Part shown: positions 9,669 through 22,286 of the stretch, one piece after another
Position numbering within the stretch: position 1 is the first letter of the stretch
Layout of the letters: the number at the start of each line of letters is the position of its first letter
NCBI GenBank assembly: GCA_015501605.1
Contig: JADNRZ010000010.1
Span: 1,860,001-1,924,000 of the forward strand
DNA length: 64,000 nt
Direction of reading: 5' to 3'
Source of the DNA: Panaeolus papilionaceus
Lineage: Eukaryota > Basidiomycota > Agaricomycetes > Agaricales
The notes under the pieces: generated by a model
Database searches by the model: none
Told to the model about the DNA's origin: nothing
What the model saw: the letters and a program-made list of their open reading frames with translations, nothing else
Made by a program: the position numbers and the translations under genes

Positions 9669-12614
9669 AAGAAGGGAGGGACGCGTCGAGCGCGACGACC
9701 TCGGTGGGTGATGGGAAGGGACAAGCTTCAGTTCACAACAATAAGTGTGAAGCATGTTATATACTCTACTCTTTTTCCATTGTTGCGCACAACCAATCAA
9801 CAATCTTAAGCGAGTTTTGAGGCCCTTTCCCTATTGGGGATCATGTGAACGAAGGGCCAGCGCTAATGCCCAATGTTTGTTGCAAGTAAACAGAAAGTTG
9901 CATTGTTATTGCCTTCCACATGGATGCGACTCTCACACAACATTAGCAATCTGTAAGGATTAGTATGATGCTCTGATGCTCTCCTCGCACTATTCAGACA
10001 ATTGGTCTCGTCGGTTTGCTATTCCGTCTGTAACTCTGCTGAATATGATGAATAGGCTGTGCCACACGGTCATTGTTGTTGCTTCACTTCACATTAGAAT
10101 TGAAATCAATTTCCTCAGTTATTTGCTCAATAATGCCACCTTTTTTATGAGTATCGGATCGAAAGCAATTAGACCTCCAATTTGTCCGACGTGTCTGCTT
10201 AATTAGGCACGTGAGCGTGTTTCGCGTTGCCGCGTGAGATACGGGGTTTGGTAATCCGCGGCGCGTTTGACTCTGCCTTGCGATTTGAGTGGCACACAGT
10301 TAATCAGAGTTAATTGTACTTAACTTACAAAAACTAACGGGAATTTTGGCCTTGCAGCAGCCGATACAGGAGTCGGTTGTCTTTCCCAATCACAAGGCTT
10401 GCTTTTCCCCATGGGAGCTGAGATTATAAACACACTTAGATGCAGATGCAGAAAAGCGCAGTAATTGACGGTACTTATCCTCTCGACGCCACATTAACAC
10501 AATCTAGGTTTGAAGCTTGGTGAAAGGGGATGTGAAGGGAGGGTGATAAGATGTGATACCTTGAAGTTGACCCTGAGCCACTCAAGTCAGGGTCAGATAA
10601 GATGCTCCACACAAAGTTACCGGATGGTCCGTGAGTGGCTTTGTTACAGTCAGAGTCCCATTGTCTAGACATGATGCGAACCAAGGATCCGGTGTAATCT
10701 ACCCTTATCTTCATCCTTCTCATAAACGATCGAGTACACCGTTATTCTGGTCTTCAGAGCAAAATAGGTGAGCCCATGCCTCCATTGTTCTTCAGTTATA
10801 GTTGCCTTTTAACAGTAGGCAGCGGCACAGAATAGGATGAAAGCCACGACTTTTTGCCTACAGGCCACGAAATTGGGGTACGAAAGGAGAAAACTCGTAC
10901 AAGGTTCATTCTGACAGTTATTGTGGTACCAGTGTGGGTCTCTAGTGCAGGTGATGACGGGGCAAATTAAACGAGTGCTATTCTGGACTTGGCGTTCATT
11001 GCAGTGAACACCCTGTGAAAATAACGTTTGCACAAGCCATTCTGAAGGGCCAATTAGCCACCCGTCGAAGTCGATGGTTGAACTCCGCCCATGTGCATGG
11101 AAATTTTCGTCTTTTTTAGCTGGTTTTACATCGTACACGCCTCGTGTAAACAGTGTTGCAACAAAGTGTATCCTCTCTCGATCGGGCCACTGATAATTAA
11201 TAGTGCATGCCAGAAAGGACTTCTACGCTGGGACATATAAAAGGCCCAAGGCATCCTCATTACCACCCCAAACAACCCCACCGAGCTTGCACAGTGTCCA
11301 CTACCTTCCGTTGTTGTGTCATACCCCATTGTATAACTTCCCCTCCTCAATTCTCTTCGGCACTCGATGGGGTCGCTGCACATAGACCACAGACGAAGGT
11401 TGGCACCAGGGATGGCGACAGACACAAGACTATGGTTTTTGTACGGCTGTAGCATCCTAGTAGCCCATGTCGATGGAAGAGACGGACACAAGATGTCCAT
11501 GAGACTTCTTGTCGAGCCGCACCCCCACCTGGTAGCATGAGTACGACGACAGACACAGAGAGTCGAGGTACTCCTCTTCTAGTTCAGCTGTTCGAAGACT
11601 CGTGCCGGTGCTGCAGTCGTCTGTGTTCTGTGATTTCTCCCGAGGTAAGGGGGATCGGGCGTTGCGCTCGCTCGATCCCCCTCGTGCAGTCCTTGACGCG
11701 GGACTCGGGCTGGGACCTTTTTCTGCCATGATGTGGCTTTAGGTTCTCCAACGTGCACGTTAATTTTTCTCTATCGCAGTCGACGACCTTGCTTAGCTGG
11801 TGACGGTCCCACTACTTAACGTGGTTTCATATACGATTCCCTTCCATCCCTGGATCATGGATGATTCGAATTCTGCTTTCTATTTTAGTTCTATTTTCTA
11901 GGGGTAGTATTAGGTACTTGGACTTGATGGTTCGTTTTCGATGCTGACTTATCCCCATTGTAAGATAATATAGCCTAATTCTGTGCTACTCTGAGCCGGT
12001 CTCAGCAAGCTAAGCATGATTCATGAACATTACAAATAGGAGTGAAAATTTCTGTTTATCACTCCCTTTCAAAGAGTGTCGGAAAGCGGAGTTTTTACCT
12101 GGTGATGGGATTTTCACTTCGCACATCCAGTCGGTGACTGCGTGGGTTTGTTTTCAACCACCACTGTGCTTCGACTTAACTTATTGTATTTTCATTGGTA
12201 GTATACGGGCGCTCAAGACGGCAGTCCTGACTGTCGACGGCCCGGTGGACTGTATCCTGATCCTGGAAGGTGGCACTTCGTCACCCGACGTGACTGCCAG
12301 CAGGTGTCGTTCGGACGCACAGAAGCACTGGATTACGGCGTTCAAATGCTCTACGGGATCTATAAACTATCTTCATATCTGAAAACAGGCAAATGCATGA
12401 CTGAGGCCCTCCAACATCAGAAGAAACAGCAACTTCAAGCCTCCACGAGGTGTACTTCACAACCGACGATCTTCCGCAAGCGTTACGGTGACCTACCCTC
12501 TAAAAATAGCTCTGTCCACCACATTTTCCGATATGAACCTCATTGTGCTCGGGTGTGCTGGCAATACACAGTCAATGGCTTCCAAAAACTCCGCAAAATT
12601 CCTATACATTGGGA
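9669..12614. other. Long intergenic region between kinase 1 and the GH5 gene
   Basis: Nearly 3 kb without a recognisable gene. It contains an isolated strong TATAAAAGG box at 11236-11244, and the first ATG after it (11366) opens a 58-codon frame of unknown nature. It must also hold the promoter of the cellulase gene. No similarity to transposons was seen. Confidence 0.45.
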
Positions 12615-12621
12615 TATAAAA
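12615..12621 (+). promoter_or_regulatory. TATA box of the GH5 endoglucanase gene
   Basis: TATAAAA followed by GG lies 55 nt before the start codon, in good position for a strongly inducible secreted-enzyme gene. Confidence 0.65.
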
Positions 12622-12669
12622 GGCTGTGCGGTGAATCACCATTTTATCTGCTTCGACTTGCCTCCCTAA

Positions 12670-14373
12670 ATGCTCTTTGGACTCACGAAGGTTGTCTCGC
12701 TACTAGCAGCTACTCAAGCTGCAGTAGGTAAAATCATCTATGCTGGTATTAACGAGGTACGCCTTCAGTGATCTGGCTGTATATACTTGGTCTGAGCCTC
12801 CTCCAGTCAGGAGGTGAATTTGGTGTCTGGTCTCCCGGTAACCCAGGCTTTGGTTTGCCAGGAAGACTCGGTGTGGACTACGCCTTCATCAACAAGGTTG
12901 GCTCGAGCGTTTCTCGAGATATTACCTTGTCCTAATTTCTTTATCTACAGTCGACGGTTGACATTTTTGTCGACAAGGAGAAGATCAATCTCTTCCGTGT
13001 TACCTTTTTGATGGAGAGGATGTGTCCCCTCCAATACGGGCTTGGTTCAAGGTTCAATGAAACTGTGCGTTAATTTCATATTGTGGTGAAGTAATGACAA
13101 CACGAATCTCATGACTGCAAAACCAGTATTTCAACGCATTCGCGGATGCTGTCAACTACATCACTCTCAAGAAGGGGGCCTACGCTATGCTCGATCCCCA
13201 CAACTACATGCGTTACAAGTAAATTAGAATAAATTGGAGAAATCTCGACCAAAAATTAACGTTGTCCGTTATACAGTGATCCCTCCCAGCAGCCCTTCTC
13301 TGGAAGCGTAATCGGTAACTCTTCCGACCCAACAGCAGCCACCACAAAACAATTCGGCCAGTTCTGGCATGAATTGGCAAAGCGCTTCGCTCAGAACCCC
13401 AAGGTTCTTTTTGGAATCAACAACGAGCCTCATGACATGGTACATACCTAAACATTTGTCTTGCAAGTAGCGTCGCTGATAAAAGCCCATGATAGGCAAC
13501 TGAACTTGTGCTCAAGAACAACCAAGTGGCTATCGACAACATCCGATCCGCTGGTGCTCGCCAGCTTATTGTTGCTCCTGGAAATGCCTGGACTGGAGGC
13601 CACTCGTGGACTGAGTGGAGTTGCGCGGATTGCAAGCCTTCCAGCGATTTTATGCACCAGCTCGTTGATCCTCTGCATAATTTGGCTCTCGATATTCATG
13701 AGTACCTCGGTAAGTCTTCATTTTTAACTTATCGTGCGACGCAAAGGCTAATTTGTGTTCTAGACATCGATTTCTCGGGTGGTCATGACGAATGCGCCCA
13801 ACCTGCTCCTCAAAACCTCGAGAAACTGACTGCCTGGCTGAAGGAACACAAGCTCAAGGCTATCGTCAGCGAATTTGGCGGAGGAAACAACCAAGGGTGC
13901 ATCAGCGTAAGTTCGTTTTGCTCGAGTTTCAAACCGCGATTCACTAACACGATAAACAGATGTTGAACGAGATGCTTGAATACCTCGCTGCTAACGAAGA
14001 GTACATCGGTTGGACTGTTTGGGCCGCCGGACCGAGTAAGTCTACTCAGATCATATTGGACATATTGGAAAAGAGAATAATAATTTTACTTGTAGTCTGG
14101 GGAACGGCCTCGCCTTGCTGCGGTCCGACCGTTGGCAGCCTTGAACCTGGTGCTATCACCTCGGAGGGCAAACCAAAGTTCGGTTTCTGAATTATTGTGG
14201 CGATGTGCACATGTTGACCTATGAAACTTCTTCTAGCGCATTCTCCACTGTTTGGCCGGCTGCTATCAAGCCACACATCCCACGTGGTATGTTGGTTTGT
14301 GCTGCATTACTTTCTATCTGCTAACTTGAGACCAGTCCTCAAACGCCAAGGTATCGCAAACTTGAGCTTGTAG
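12670..14373 (+). CDS. Secreted GH5 endo-beta-1,4-glucanase
   Basis: About eleven exons, starting 12670-12756, 12807-12896, 12951-13064, 13127-13218 and 13277-13439. The protein has a signal peptide (MLFGLTKVVSLLAATQAAVG), then YAGINE and the GH5 barrel. DPHNYMRY carries the conserved His-Asn, GINNEPHDM holds the acid/base Glu, DIHEYLD is the next conserved strand, and VSEFGGGN holds the nucleophile Glu. The layout matches fungal subfamily 5 endoglucanases such as Trichoderma EGII, without a cellulose-binding module. It would cut internal bonds of cellulose outside the cell. The C terminus depends on the last splices: a stop lies at 14188-14190, but donor 14180 with exons 14237-14286 and 14336-14373 gives a more family-like end (VWPAAIKPHIPRVLKR). 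I prefer the longer form. Confidence 0.88.
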
Positions 14374-14858
14374 AAGTATTATAGTATTATGCTGCCCGGC
14401 ACCATAAGACTCGATACTTAAACTGTACAAATTTGTGTGGCCGAGATGATTCCAATATTTGCTTTCGATCTGTTTGAAATGCGTGCCACTTGAATAAACA
14501 AAAATAATTTATATCTATATCTGAGTACAATTTTTATTTTGAGAGTCCGAATGAGAGTGAGTTCCTACTTCCAATGCTTTCGAGGGACTATTTGAGCTCG
14601 AGGTATAGCCCCTATTCACCGGATCAGTCAGCGGCAACGGCAAAACCGGATCAATTGAACCGTTTGGTATCTCTGGGCCATGTTGGCAGGCGACGTTCAC
14701 CTTCCTCCATCATAACTCCACCTATTCTGTAATCTCCTGGTACCTGTCTGCACCCGGTACAGGCCGTATAAATCTCTGTATTTGTGACACTGGACTGACG
14801 TTCTTCATTAGGTCCCGTGCTACAGTTGCGTTTCGACACAACATTGTTTACTTGAACG
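14374..14858. other. Intergenic region between GH5 and SPP genes
   Basis: 3' flank of the cellulase gene and promoter of the protease gene; nothing else seen. Confidence 0.5.
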
Positions 14859-16401
14859 ATGAACAGCCTTGACCCCGACTGGGACCTGTTGTCGTCTTAC
14901 GCAGGCTTACTCGGCCTAGCCTGCTTCTCTATCTACGCAGGTGCTCATGGCTCACTACCGGTAAGTACTATTTGGCCTTTGATTCGTTCTGGACGAGGAA
15001 ACCAACCTCTGGAAAGACTATAATGTGTTTGGCAGACTCGTTGAGCCTGAAGCATACCAGGCCAGGCTTCACATTGTTGAACGCTTTTCGATGACTTCAA
15101 ATAGGGTTCTTGTTCTAACAGGTGTCTATTCTCGTAGAGGAAGTGGAAAAAAGGCCAGAAGGACGCAAAATCATTGAAGGGGAAGGAGGTACAGAGTGAG
15201 GGAAAGGAAACGTCCGAGACCTCATCAGACGGAGAGGAATCAGACGACGAGGATGAAGAGGATATGGACAGGATGTCATCTGAAGACGCATGGTTATTTC
15301 CGATAGTAAGTCCTTTATGACTTTTAATTTTATTACGCAGATGCAATGCAATTGCAGCCAGCATTTGTATTGCGGGGCGCGAGAATTGCGCCTCGTGGTT
15401 ATGATTACCGTGGTTATTAACGACAATTTTAGATTGGCTCAGCGGCGCTCGTTGGGTTATATGGAATCGTCAAATACCTCGGAGAGAAATGGATTAATTG
15501 GCTGCTTGGGTGGTATTTTGCTATTGCTGGGGTTGGAAGTGTATGGAATGTGTGTTCGATTTGTTCAAATTAATCATTTGATTCTGACCCTTGCTAGGCA
15601 CTCATCTCGCTGACTCGATGGGCTCTTGGAGAAACTCAGTGGAAGAAATTTGACCCTGTCAAATTAGAATTGAAGAAGGGTAGTGAAGGCAAGTCTTTTC
15701 CCTGGTTTCTCGGTCATAAAGGGCTTATTGGAATCATGTAGTTTTGATCAAAGTGAGCTCGCGCACACCTTCGCTAGCTCTGTTGTCTGTTGCCTGGGTT
15801 CCTTCGGCATTTTACATATTGTGGACAGGGGATCGGCGCCCAGTCCTAGTCACCGACATACTTGCGCTGTCATTTTCTCATAACGCTTTGAGTCTACTAC
15901 GGCTCGACTCATTCAAGACTGGATGTATCTTGCTGTGTGGACTCTTCATATATGATGTGTGGTGGGTTTTCGGGACGGAAGTAATGGTGAAAGTAGCCAC
16001 TCGAGTGGACGTTCCCATTAAAATCCTATGGCCAAAGTCAGTTTCATTTGCCCAAGGACGAGGGTTTACCATGCTCGGATTAGGGGATATAGTCATTCCA
16101 GGAACCTTTGTAGCGCTGGGCCTTCGGTATGACTATTGGAGACAAGGGCGGAAAGGACGGTACTTCTACGCCACCCTCTGCGGATACATCATTGGACTAG
16201 TGGTCACGATAACGGTGATGGATGTATTCGGCAAAGCACAGCCTGCACTTTTGTACTTGAGGTGAGTTGCTCTGCATCGTTCCATTCGGGATGAACTTTA
16301 TTAAATTTCGCCCTCTTAGCCCATCATGTATTCTGTCTCTTTTGATCACAGGAGTGATGAGTGGGGAGATGAAAGCGGTATGGACATGGGTGGATGCATA
16401 G
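14859..16401 (+). CDS. Intramembrane aspartyl protease, signal peptide peptidase
   Basis: Six exons (14859-14960, 15138-15305, 15433-15549, 15598-15688, 15742-16261, 16320-16401) join to 359 residues. Signal peptide peptidase cuts leftover signal peptides inside the ER membrane. The two catalytic motifs are present: YD in IYDVWWVFG (Asp231) and LGLGD (Asp275), followed by the QPALLYLSP motif at about 326. Several hydrophobic segments surround them, and an acidic, Ser-rich loop (about residues 50-90) follows the first. Intron 4 starts with GCAAGT at 15689, a GC-AG intron; the frame requires this donor. It is about 9 kb from SEC11, whose products are its substrates, but there is no sign of shared control. 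Confidence 0.93.
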
Positions 16402-16720
16402 TCGTTCCTGGCACTAAACATTCCGCGTTCCTTAGACACATCACTAGACACATTTTACTGTTACAGGTTGGCGCATTCATGACAAGCATAAATCCAATTG
16501 AACGAAGGCAGACTGAACGCGAAATGATTCTTTTATTGACGCGTTCCCTTCTACCGATTTGATAGATTATCCTGTTGTAATGACCGTTCCTATTTGGGGG
16601 TTTGATTTCACCTTGAAGGAAGCTTTTCTTCGAGATGACTTCTAATTGCAATCGAATTCTATCAGGATTGCGTCGGGCTGAAACTCGCGGGGATAAGCCT
16701 GGGTGCGAGACGGCGTGTTG
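16402..16720. other. Intergenic 3' region between convergent genes
   Basis: Spacer between the SPP stop and the kinase 2 stop; no gene seen. Confidence 0.5.
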
Positions 16721-18659
16721 CTATTCCGAAAGTGCTCCTTGCGGGTTGATCCAACTGTGATCTGCACGGATTAAGCAGGCTGGAAATGAGTAGATTTTGC
16801 TGTTGGTCGCATGTGCTGGTGCAGGGGGCTCGTAGGTGTTATGAACGGCTATTCGATTGGTAAAGTTAGAGACGCCTGAACAGGAGGATAGTGGTAAGGT
16901 ACTTACGATGTACGAATAGATGATCAAATTCGGAAGTGCTACTAATTATTAAGTTAGAGTGAGACGGGAATTAAGGTATAAATGTGACTTACTCAGGTCT
17001 TAAAAAGTACCCATGAGTAAGAAGTTCCTTTATTCCGAACCGCGCTTTGGGAATAGGTTGCATAAGCTGTTGGAAGGGTGCCATGAGCGTTGTTCATGAA
17101 AATAAAGGGAAAGGTTACTCACTCCGTATACAAGGTCTCGAGCTGGCACCGATAGACCGTAGGGGAACAAGAAATCCTCGATCGCATATAAATCTTTTCT
17201 GAATATAGAGAGGTCCCAGTGTAAATATTGATCGGGGTTCTCGAAGGGAATCTAAAGCGTCAAGTGATATTGGGTAAGCACAGGAGCTATTTCGAACGAA
17301 ATCTGCTCTCACATAATCACAGTACTCGTCTGTCTCCATCTCGAATACGATGACAACAAGCGACCAATAGTCACTTTCGATACCATAACCGTACTCATAA
17401 CTATCGACTGCCACCTGCGGCGCCTCATAGGGCCAGGTCCCGGCTCTCCCACTCGCGACCAGCTCTTTATGCCCGAGTTGTCGAAGGGCTGCTGTGGTCA
17501 GGCTCAAGCCAAAGTCGGCAATTTTGACGTTGAATTGTTGGTCACGCATGATATTTTCGGGTTTGAGATCTCTGTGGAGGATTCCTATGCTGTGCAGTGC
17601 TGCTATCCCTACAGTCTTATACGAACACAAGATCAGACTGATGTCTTGAGGAAGGGATAGAGAGGAAGCTTACAATTTGTGCTATAATGCGTCTTCGGTC
17701 TGCGAGGAAGGGACGACGATGGAGTGCCAAGTAATATCGAAGGTCCTGCGCATCATCGGCTGAAAGTGATTGGGTAAGCCCTTGCGCACTGTAAAAGCTA
17801 GAAGGACACGGACCATGACCATGAACAAATACTGATCACTCGAAAACACAGCCTGTAATTCTAAGACAAAAATTAAGCCACTCGTTACGCCGAGCACCTC
17901 TCGAGCCTCTGAGATTCTCCGATATGCCATCAGCTCGAGCTCCATGAGATTCAATCCATTCGAGGAAGGCGGTGTGTTGAGTAGAGGCTCATTCCGGCCC
18001 TTGAACACCTTGGCTGCGAAGACCCTGTCGCTAGGCAATCCTCGATCGACCTGACATTGCACGATAGAAGTGACGCCGTATCTCGATGGATGGATGGTGT
18101 TGACAAAAGCTAACCGTGTACGCGGGAATTGATGGGATGGCGGAGCGGAAGGTAGAGATGAATGGAGCGACAGACTGGCAGTGGTATCAAGAGGACGATT
18201 CTCATTAGAAGTGGGTGGGATGATGTGGGCGTATTTTCGATGGATTATATGAGCGGGGGATCGTTCTTGTGTATATACGGAAAAAGAGGGTGGTTTGGTG
18301 AGGAGAAGCGGGCTGGGTTCGTTATCCAAGATGTGAGGAAGTTGAACGTGGTCCCACAAACACACCTCAGTCGATAGCTTGGATATTGAGGGGAGAGATT
18401 GCGAGCTATCTAGTGGAGCTTCAAATGTCGTTGAGAGCGCGTGAAGAAGGTGTCTCGCAGAATCCTCTACATCCATAGGAAGGTCAATAACACCGGAAAA
18501 AGATGCTGGGGAGAGCTCTGGGGTGTCGTCGTCGTCATGATGATCCGAGTCACCGTTCTCGTAGGAGGACATACGTATGTCCTCGCAATCTAACAGATCG
18601 ACGACAATAGTCCCACATGAGCCGTCATCGACGCAAAGACGCAGAGAGTAAGTAGCCAT
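16721..18659 (-). CDS. Protein kinase-like protein 2 (paralog of kinase 1)
   Basis: The first exon (18659 to about 17810) encodes an acidic, Ser-rich N terminus, then VFAAKVFKG with the ATP-anchoring Lys and AYRRISEA, a motif shared with kinase 1. Further exons carry HRDLKPENI (catalytic loop), IADFGLS (DFG), GRAGTWPYEAPQ (activation-segment end) and a C-terminal exon ending SWINPQGALSE, which matches the NWINPRGAF end of kinase 1. All key catalytic residues are present, so it is probably active. The exon borders between about 16930 and 17110 were not resolved. Both kinases lie on the minus strand, about 9 kb apart, with GH5 and SPP between them. Function is unknown beyond Ser/Thr kinase fold. 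Confidence 0.78.
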
Positions 18660-19880
18660 GCTGTCACTATCAGGGTGGATAAGAGAGAAGTCAGAATCGC
18701 TGAGAGAGCGCCTCGGTGTGGTCGAAAATGCACCAATTAAATTCGGGAAAGGAAGGGTCTGAAGTAGGCATCATAATTGAAAGTGTCGCCTACAAAAATT
18801 GGAGAGAAAGTGTATCACCGTTTGTCGCAAAAGTGGGGACTATAGTCGGTTTGTAGCCCATGATCCCAGCTTCTATTATAGCCTTCATCATCGATTGTCA
18901 AAGATACTTCTATGTTCAACTTGGCAAAGAAAAAGGTTTGTCAAAGAGTTCATATCACAAAGCCATTCAACGTTTGTTATGAGTTCGCTTTATGAAGTTT
19001 AGACAAAGAGCGAAAAGCCACGTGGAGCGTGAAGCGATATTACCAGGCACGAAGGCCATAAAGAGGTCAAAGAATGTATGCACTCTTCGAGTTAACCTTG
19101 AATAATGACAACTGGGCACGATGCAGGCATTTATGAAGCCAAGGGTTAAGATATTGTTTTGAAGCAAAAGCAGAAGGAAATAAATGGGGCGGTAAGCTTA
19201 AAGCAAACAATCAACTTTCCACGTGAGGTTGAGGGAAGTGTCTGACCAAAACGCTTTGACTGAAACTTTGAACTTCAGCAATGATGAACATTCCATTCGT
19301 CACAATCTCATGGTACGTATCTGTTTCTAACCCAACAATTCCATAAGGGACAAGGATAAGGTAAGTTTGTGCTAAGTTCAAGTTTCCAACTGATGACATA
19401 TGTTGAAAAGTCTAAATAATCACTAGACAGGTGCATCGATTCGATATCCATACCATCACAGGACCTACGCCATCTATTGGGGTTTTCATGAAAGAGTTTC
19501 GTAGTATCTTTATCAGGTGGTGTCGGTGGGTGTCCTGCTTCGCAATGATAACTGCAAACTCACTAACAGCTTCTCGATCATATGTATAAGTACCCACGCC
19601 ATCACTATGGTGGCGATTTCAGCACACAATAGATTTTCTATGATAGCTATGGTGTCCGATCCACCAAGGCCCCTTGCAGGGAAGAGTTAAAGGATAGACA
19701 GACCTACTATGGTTGTGGGTGCTCCCGCACACGATAATAGAACAGTACACATGTCATCTACACAATTGTATTGGACTGAATACACGAACGAAACAGACGG
19801 AGAATTCAGCGACAGCTGGCTGTCGTCAGGGGCTGCCGCTGGAGTCTGCATGCCGTAACAACCCCTGCTAGTTAAATAGG
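18660..19880. other. Intergenic region between divergent genes
   Basis: About 1.2 kb between kinase 2 (leftward) and the arrestin-like gene (rightward), presumably holding both promoters. Short frames here are not recognisable. Confidence 0.45.
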
Positions 19881-22131
19881 ATGCCCACCCACAATCAATT
19901 TAATCGGACCTTTCCCTACCCGTCTCTGAAGACCTCGCGACTCGGAATAACGATGTTACCCACCTTAGAAATACCCTCCACTGGCAGGGACTCGAATGAG
20001 TCTCGCATAAGCAGGATATTCCAACGAAGCTCAGCGCTCTTTCGGACGCGGCCTGTATCTGCAAGCAGTGCTTACACCACTGAAACTGCGCTCCCTCAAT
20101 ACTCCATCTTTGATCCCGGGTCGACGACCTCCATCAGCTCCAATCAGACATCTCCTACAGAAGATGTCGAGTCGTATGGGTCTAGTTCAATACAATTACA
20201 AGGACAACACCGTGAACCTGTCGTCCTTCGCTTCTCAGGGACCTTCGATGGAGACCAGGATAATGAATTAGCAATGGGAGGTGTTGGACGAGTATCTGCT
20301 GAAGAATGCGACCTTTTTTCGTGCCCTGTCAAGGGAACCAAACCATGGATCAAACTTCATTTGTATTCACCCAAAGACAAGCATTTATACGACCGCTCCC
20401 GTTGTCCGACACAGCCTCAGATTTATGGTGGCGGCACTTTGAAGGGGATGGTCGAGATAGCGGCTGATAAACCGATAGCAATTCGTGATATCAAGTTTAT
20501 TGTACGTCGGTTCTAAACTCAAACAAGCTTCCTGTTGAACTTTATTGTGATCTCTCATGGTAACCGCTACTTACTTTCAATTTCGATGTCGTCGTTTCAG
20601 ATCAAGGGGAAAATGATAATGGGAGCTAATGCAGTGGAATCCCACACATTTCTCAACCGAGCGACACATGTGTGGAACAAATCAAATGGAGACCCTCGCC
20701 CCGGGCGACTAGCACACTCTCCAAAGGGTGAAGCGTTCGATGGCAAATTCATAGGATACTACGAGATTCCCTTTGTGTGCCCTATCCCCACTGTATGCGA
20801 TATCGACACAAGCTATAATTCCGTCACCCAATTCGGCACGGCCCTTCCCCCTTCCTTCTTCGACACTGCCATCGCGACGACTATCCAATACGAGGTGTAT
20901 CTCCAGATTTCGCATGGGCGCTTCCGTCCTGATACGAGGTGTGTACGCGATAGCTCCCGATCAGACATTTGATTTTCTTCATAATTACCCGAGGAACCCG
21001 ATCGTCGGTTCTATTTTTGAAATGGAATTGTTAACAAAATCTTTGATAGAATAACCACTGGGATTACATACGTTCCCACTGTCACTCCTCCACTTATGCC
21101 TCAAAGTCGGCGTGTTATATATGAAGCAATCCCAGGGAAGGGACATTTCAGTGACCACCATAGTGTCGTCATTCAAAGCCCCCTAACAGACCCCGCGGGC
21201 TGGGTGAAATGCCCGTCTGCGACGTTGAACGGGGTCATGGCCGATATCAACAAACCAATAAAAGTGGCATGTGACGTGAGTACAGTATCGTATGCCAACT
21301 GCAGCTTTTGATCAGCTTTGTTTGGTAGCTGTACCTAGCCCTGCCAGTGCGTAGCTCAGCATTAATTTCGTAGAATCGGAATTTGACTAGATAAGTTCTA
21401 GCTCTCCTACACCCGAGGCACCATCATCCCATGCTTCCTCTCCCTATCCAGCGACGACTCTCAACTCCTCGACGTCCTATGCACCCCCGCATCTCCATGC
21501 GTGCACCTCACCCGAACCATCCACCACACAACTCAAGCATACCACCCCTGGGGCTCAGAGGAGGACACCTCAGTCCTCAACGGCACCGACCTGTGCACGT
21601 CGTTTGTCGGCTTCGCCGCGATCGAGAGCTCCGCGCACTCTGCGCTCCCGAAGATCACGACTCGCACGTCCGCGGCCCGTCGTGTTGCGAGCGCTTTGTG
21701 GTGGAAACCGACTAAAGACATGGAACAGCATGCTACTGAGCGCTATTTGGGGGGTGAGATCCATCTGGCGAGTGGTGCGACAATGCCACCAAGCTCCCCG
21801 TGTAATTTTTTTCGAGTTGAGGTGAGTATGTATATTATCCACGCGTGACCTAAACCTGCCTGACGTTGTCTTTACATATTTTCTGACGCTCCCTATACAG
21901 TACTTCATTGAGATGCTCCCGTTTCGCACCCAAAGCTGCACATTTGAAACAGGCGCGGAAGACGTCGTTATTTCACAGCTTGTGGAAATCGCCTCGACAC
22001 TTTCTGCAGAGGGAACCATCCCTGTCCCAATCACCCGCCCTCCTCGATGCCAAACGCGGCATCGTTCAAGATCAGATGTGTTTGGTGGCTTGCAGCGTTC
22101 TGAATCAACCCTATCATTCACTTCGCAGTAA
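19881..22131 (+). CDS. Arrestin-like domain protein
   Basis: Five exons (19881-20501, 20601-20938, 21050-21275, 21402-21821, 21901-22131) join to 611 residues. After a disordered Ser/Thr-rich N terminus the sequence follows an arrestin N-like beta sandwich: YGGGTLKGMVEI, RDIKFI, KGKMIMGA, THVWNK, then GYYEIPFVCPIP, LPPSFFDT and IQYEVYLQI. A C-domain follows. Fungal alpha-arrestins connect membrane cargo to ubiquitin ligases, but no PPxY motif was noticed, so this role is inference. Start could also be the next ATG at 19953. A damaged inverted copy lies 156 bp beyond the stop. Confidence 0.75.
20410..21455 (+). repeat. Arm 1 of a large inverted duplication (within the arrestin-like gene)
   Basis: This part of exons 1-4 is matched in reverse orientation by 22287-23590. 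Arm 2 carries an extra ~200 nt. The match stops abruptly in exon 1 near QPQIYGG and in exon 4 after the sequence encoding LSLSSDDS. Confidence 0.75.
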
Positions 22132-22286
22132 TAGTATTACTTTTCAGGATCGAGTCTGCCTTTATACTATCTACTTGCCTTGTTCATTTTTACGACTGTT
22201 TCCTTTATATATTTTGTTAGTTAGGAGTGTATTATGTATGCCATTGAATGTAACAACTCTAATTTTTGCCTTCAATTCCGATCACT

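Noticed and set aside
11366..11542. 58-codon frame behind the orphan TATA box as a CDS
   Set aside because: No signal peptide, motif or splice support; kept only as an observation.
4961..16401. SEC11 and SPP as a functional gene cluster
   Set aside because: They act on the same pathway but are about 9 kb apart with unrelated genes between and no shared signals.
21570..22121. 183-codon minus-strand frame inside the arrestin-like gene
   Set aside because: Antisense shadow of exons 4-5, including an intron; no start context or similarity.
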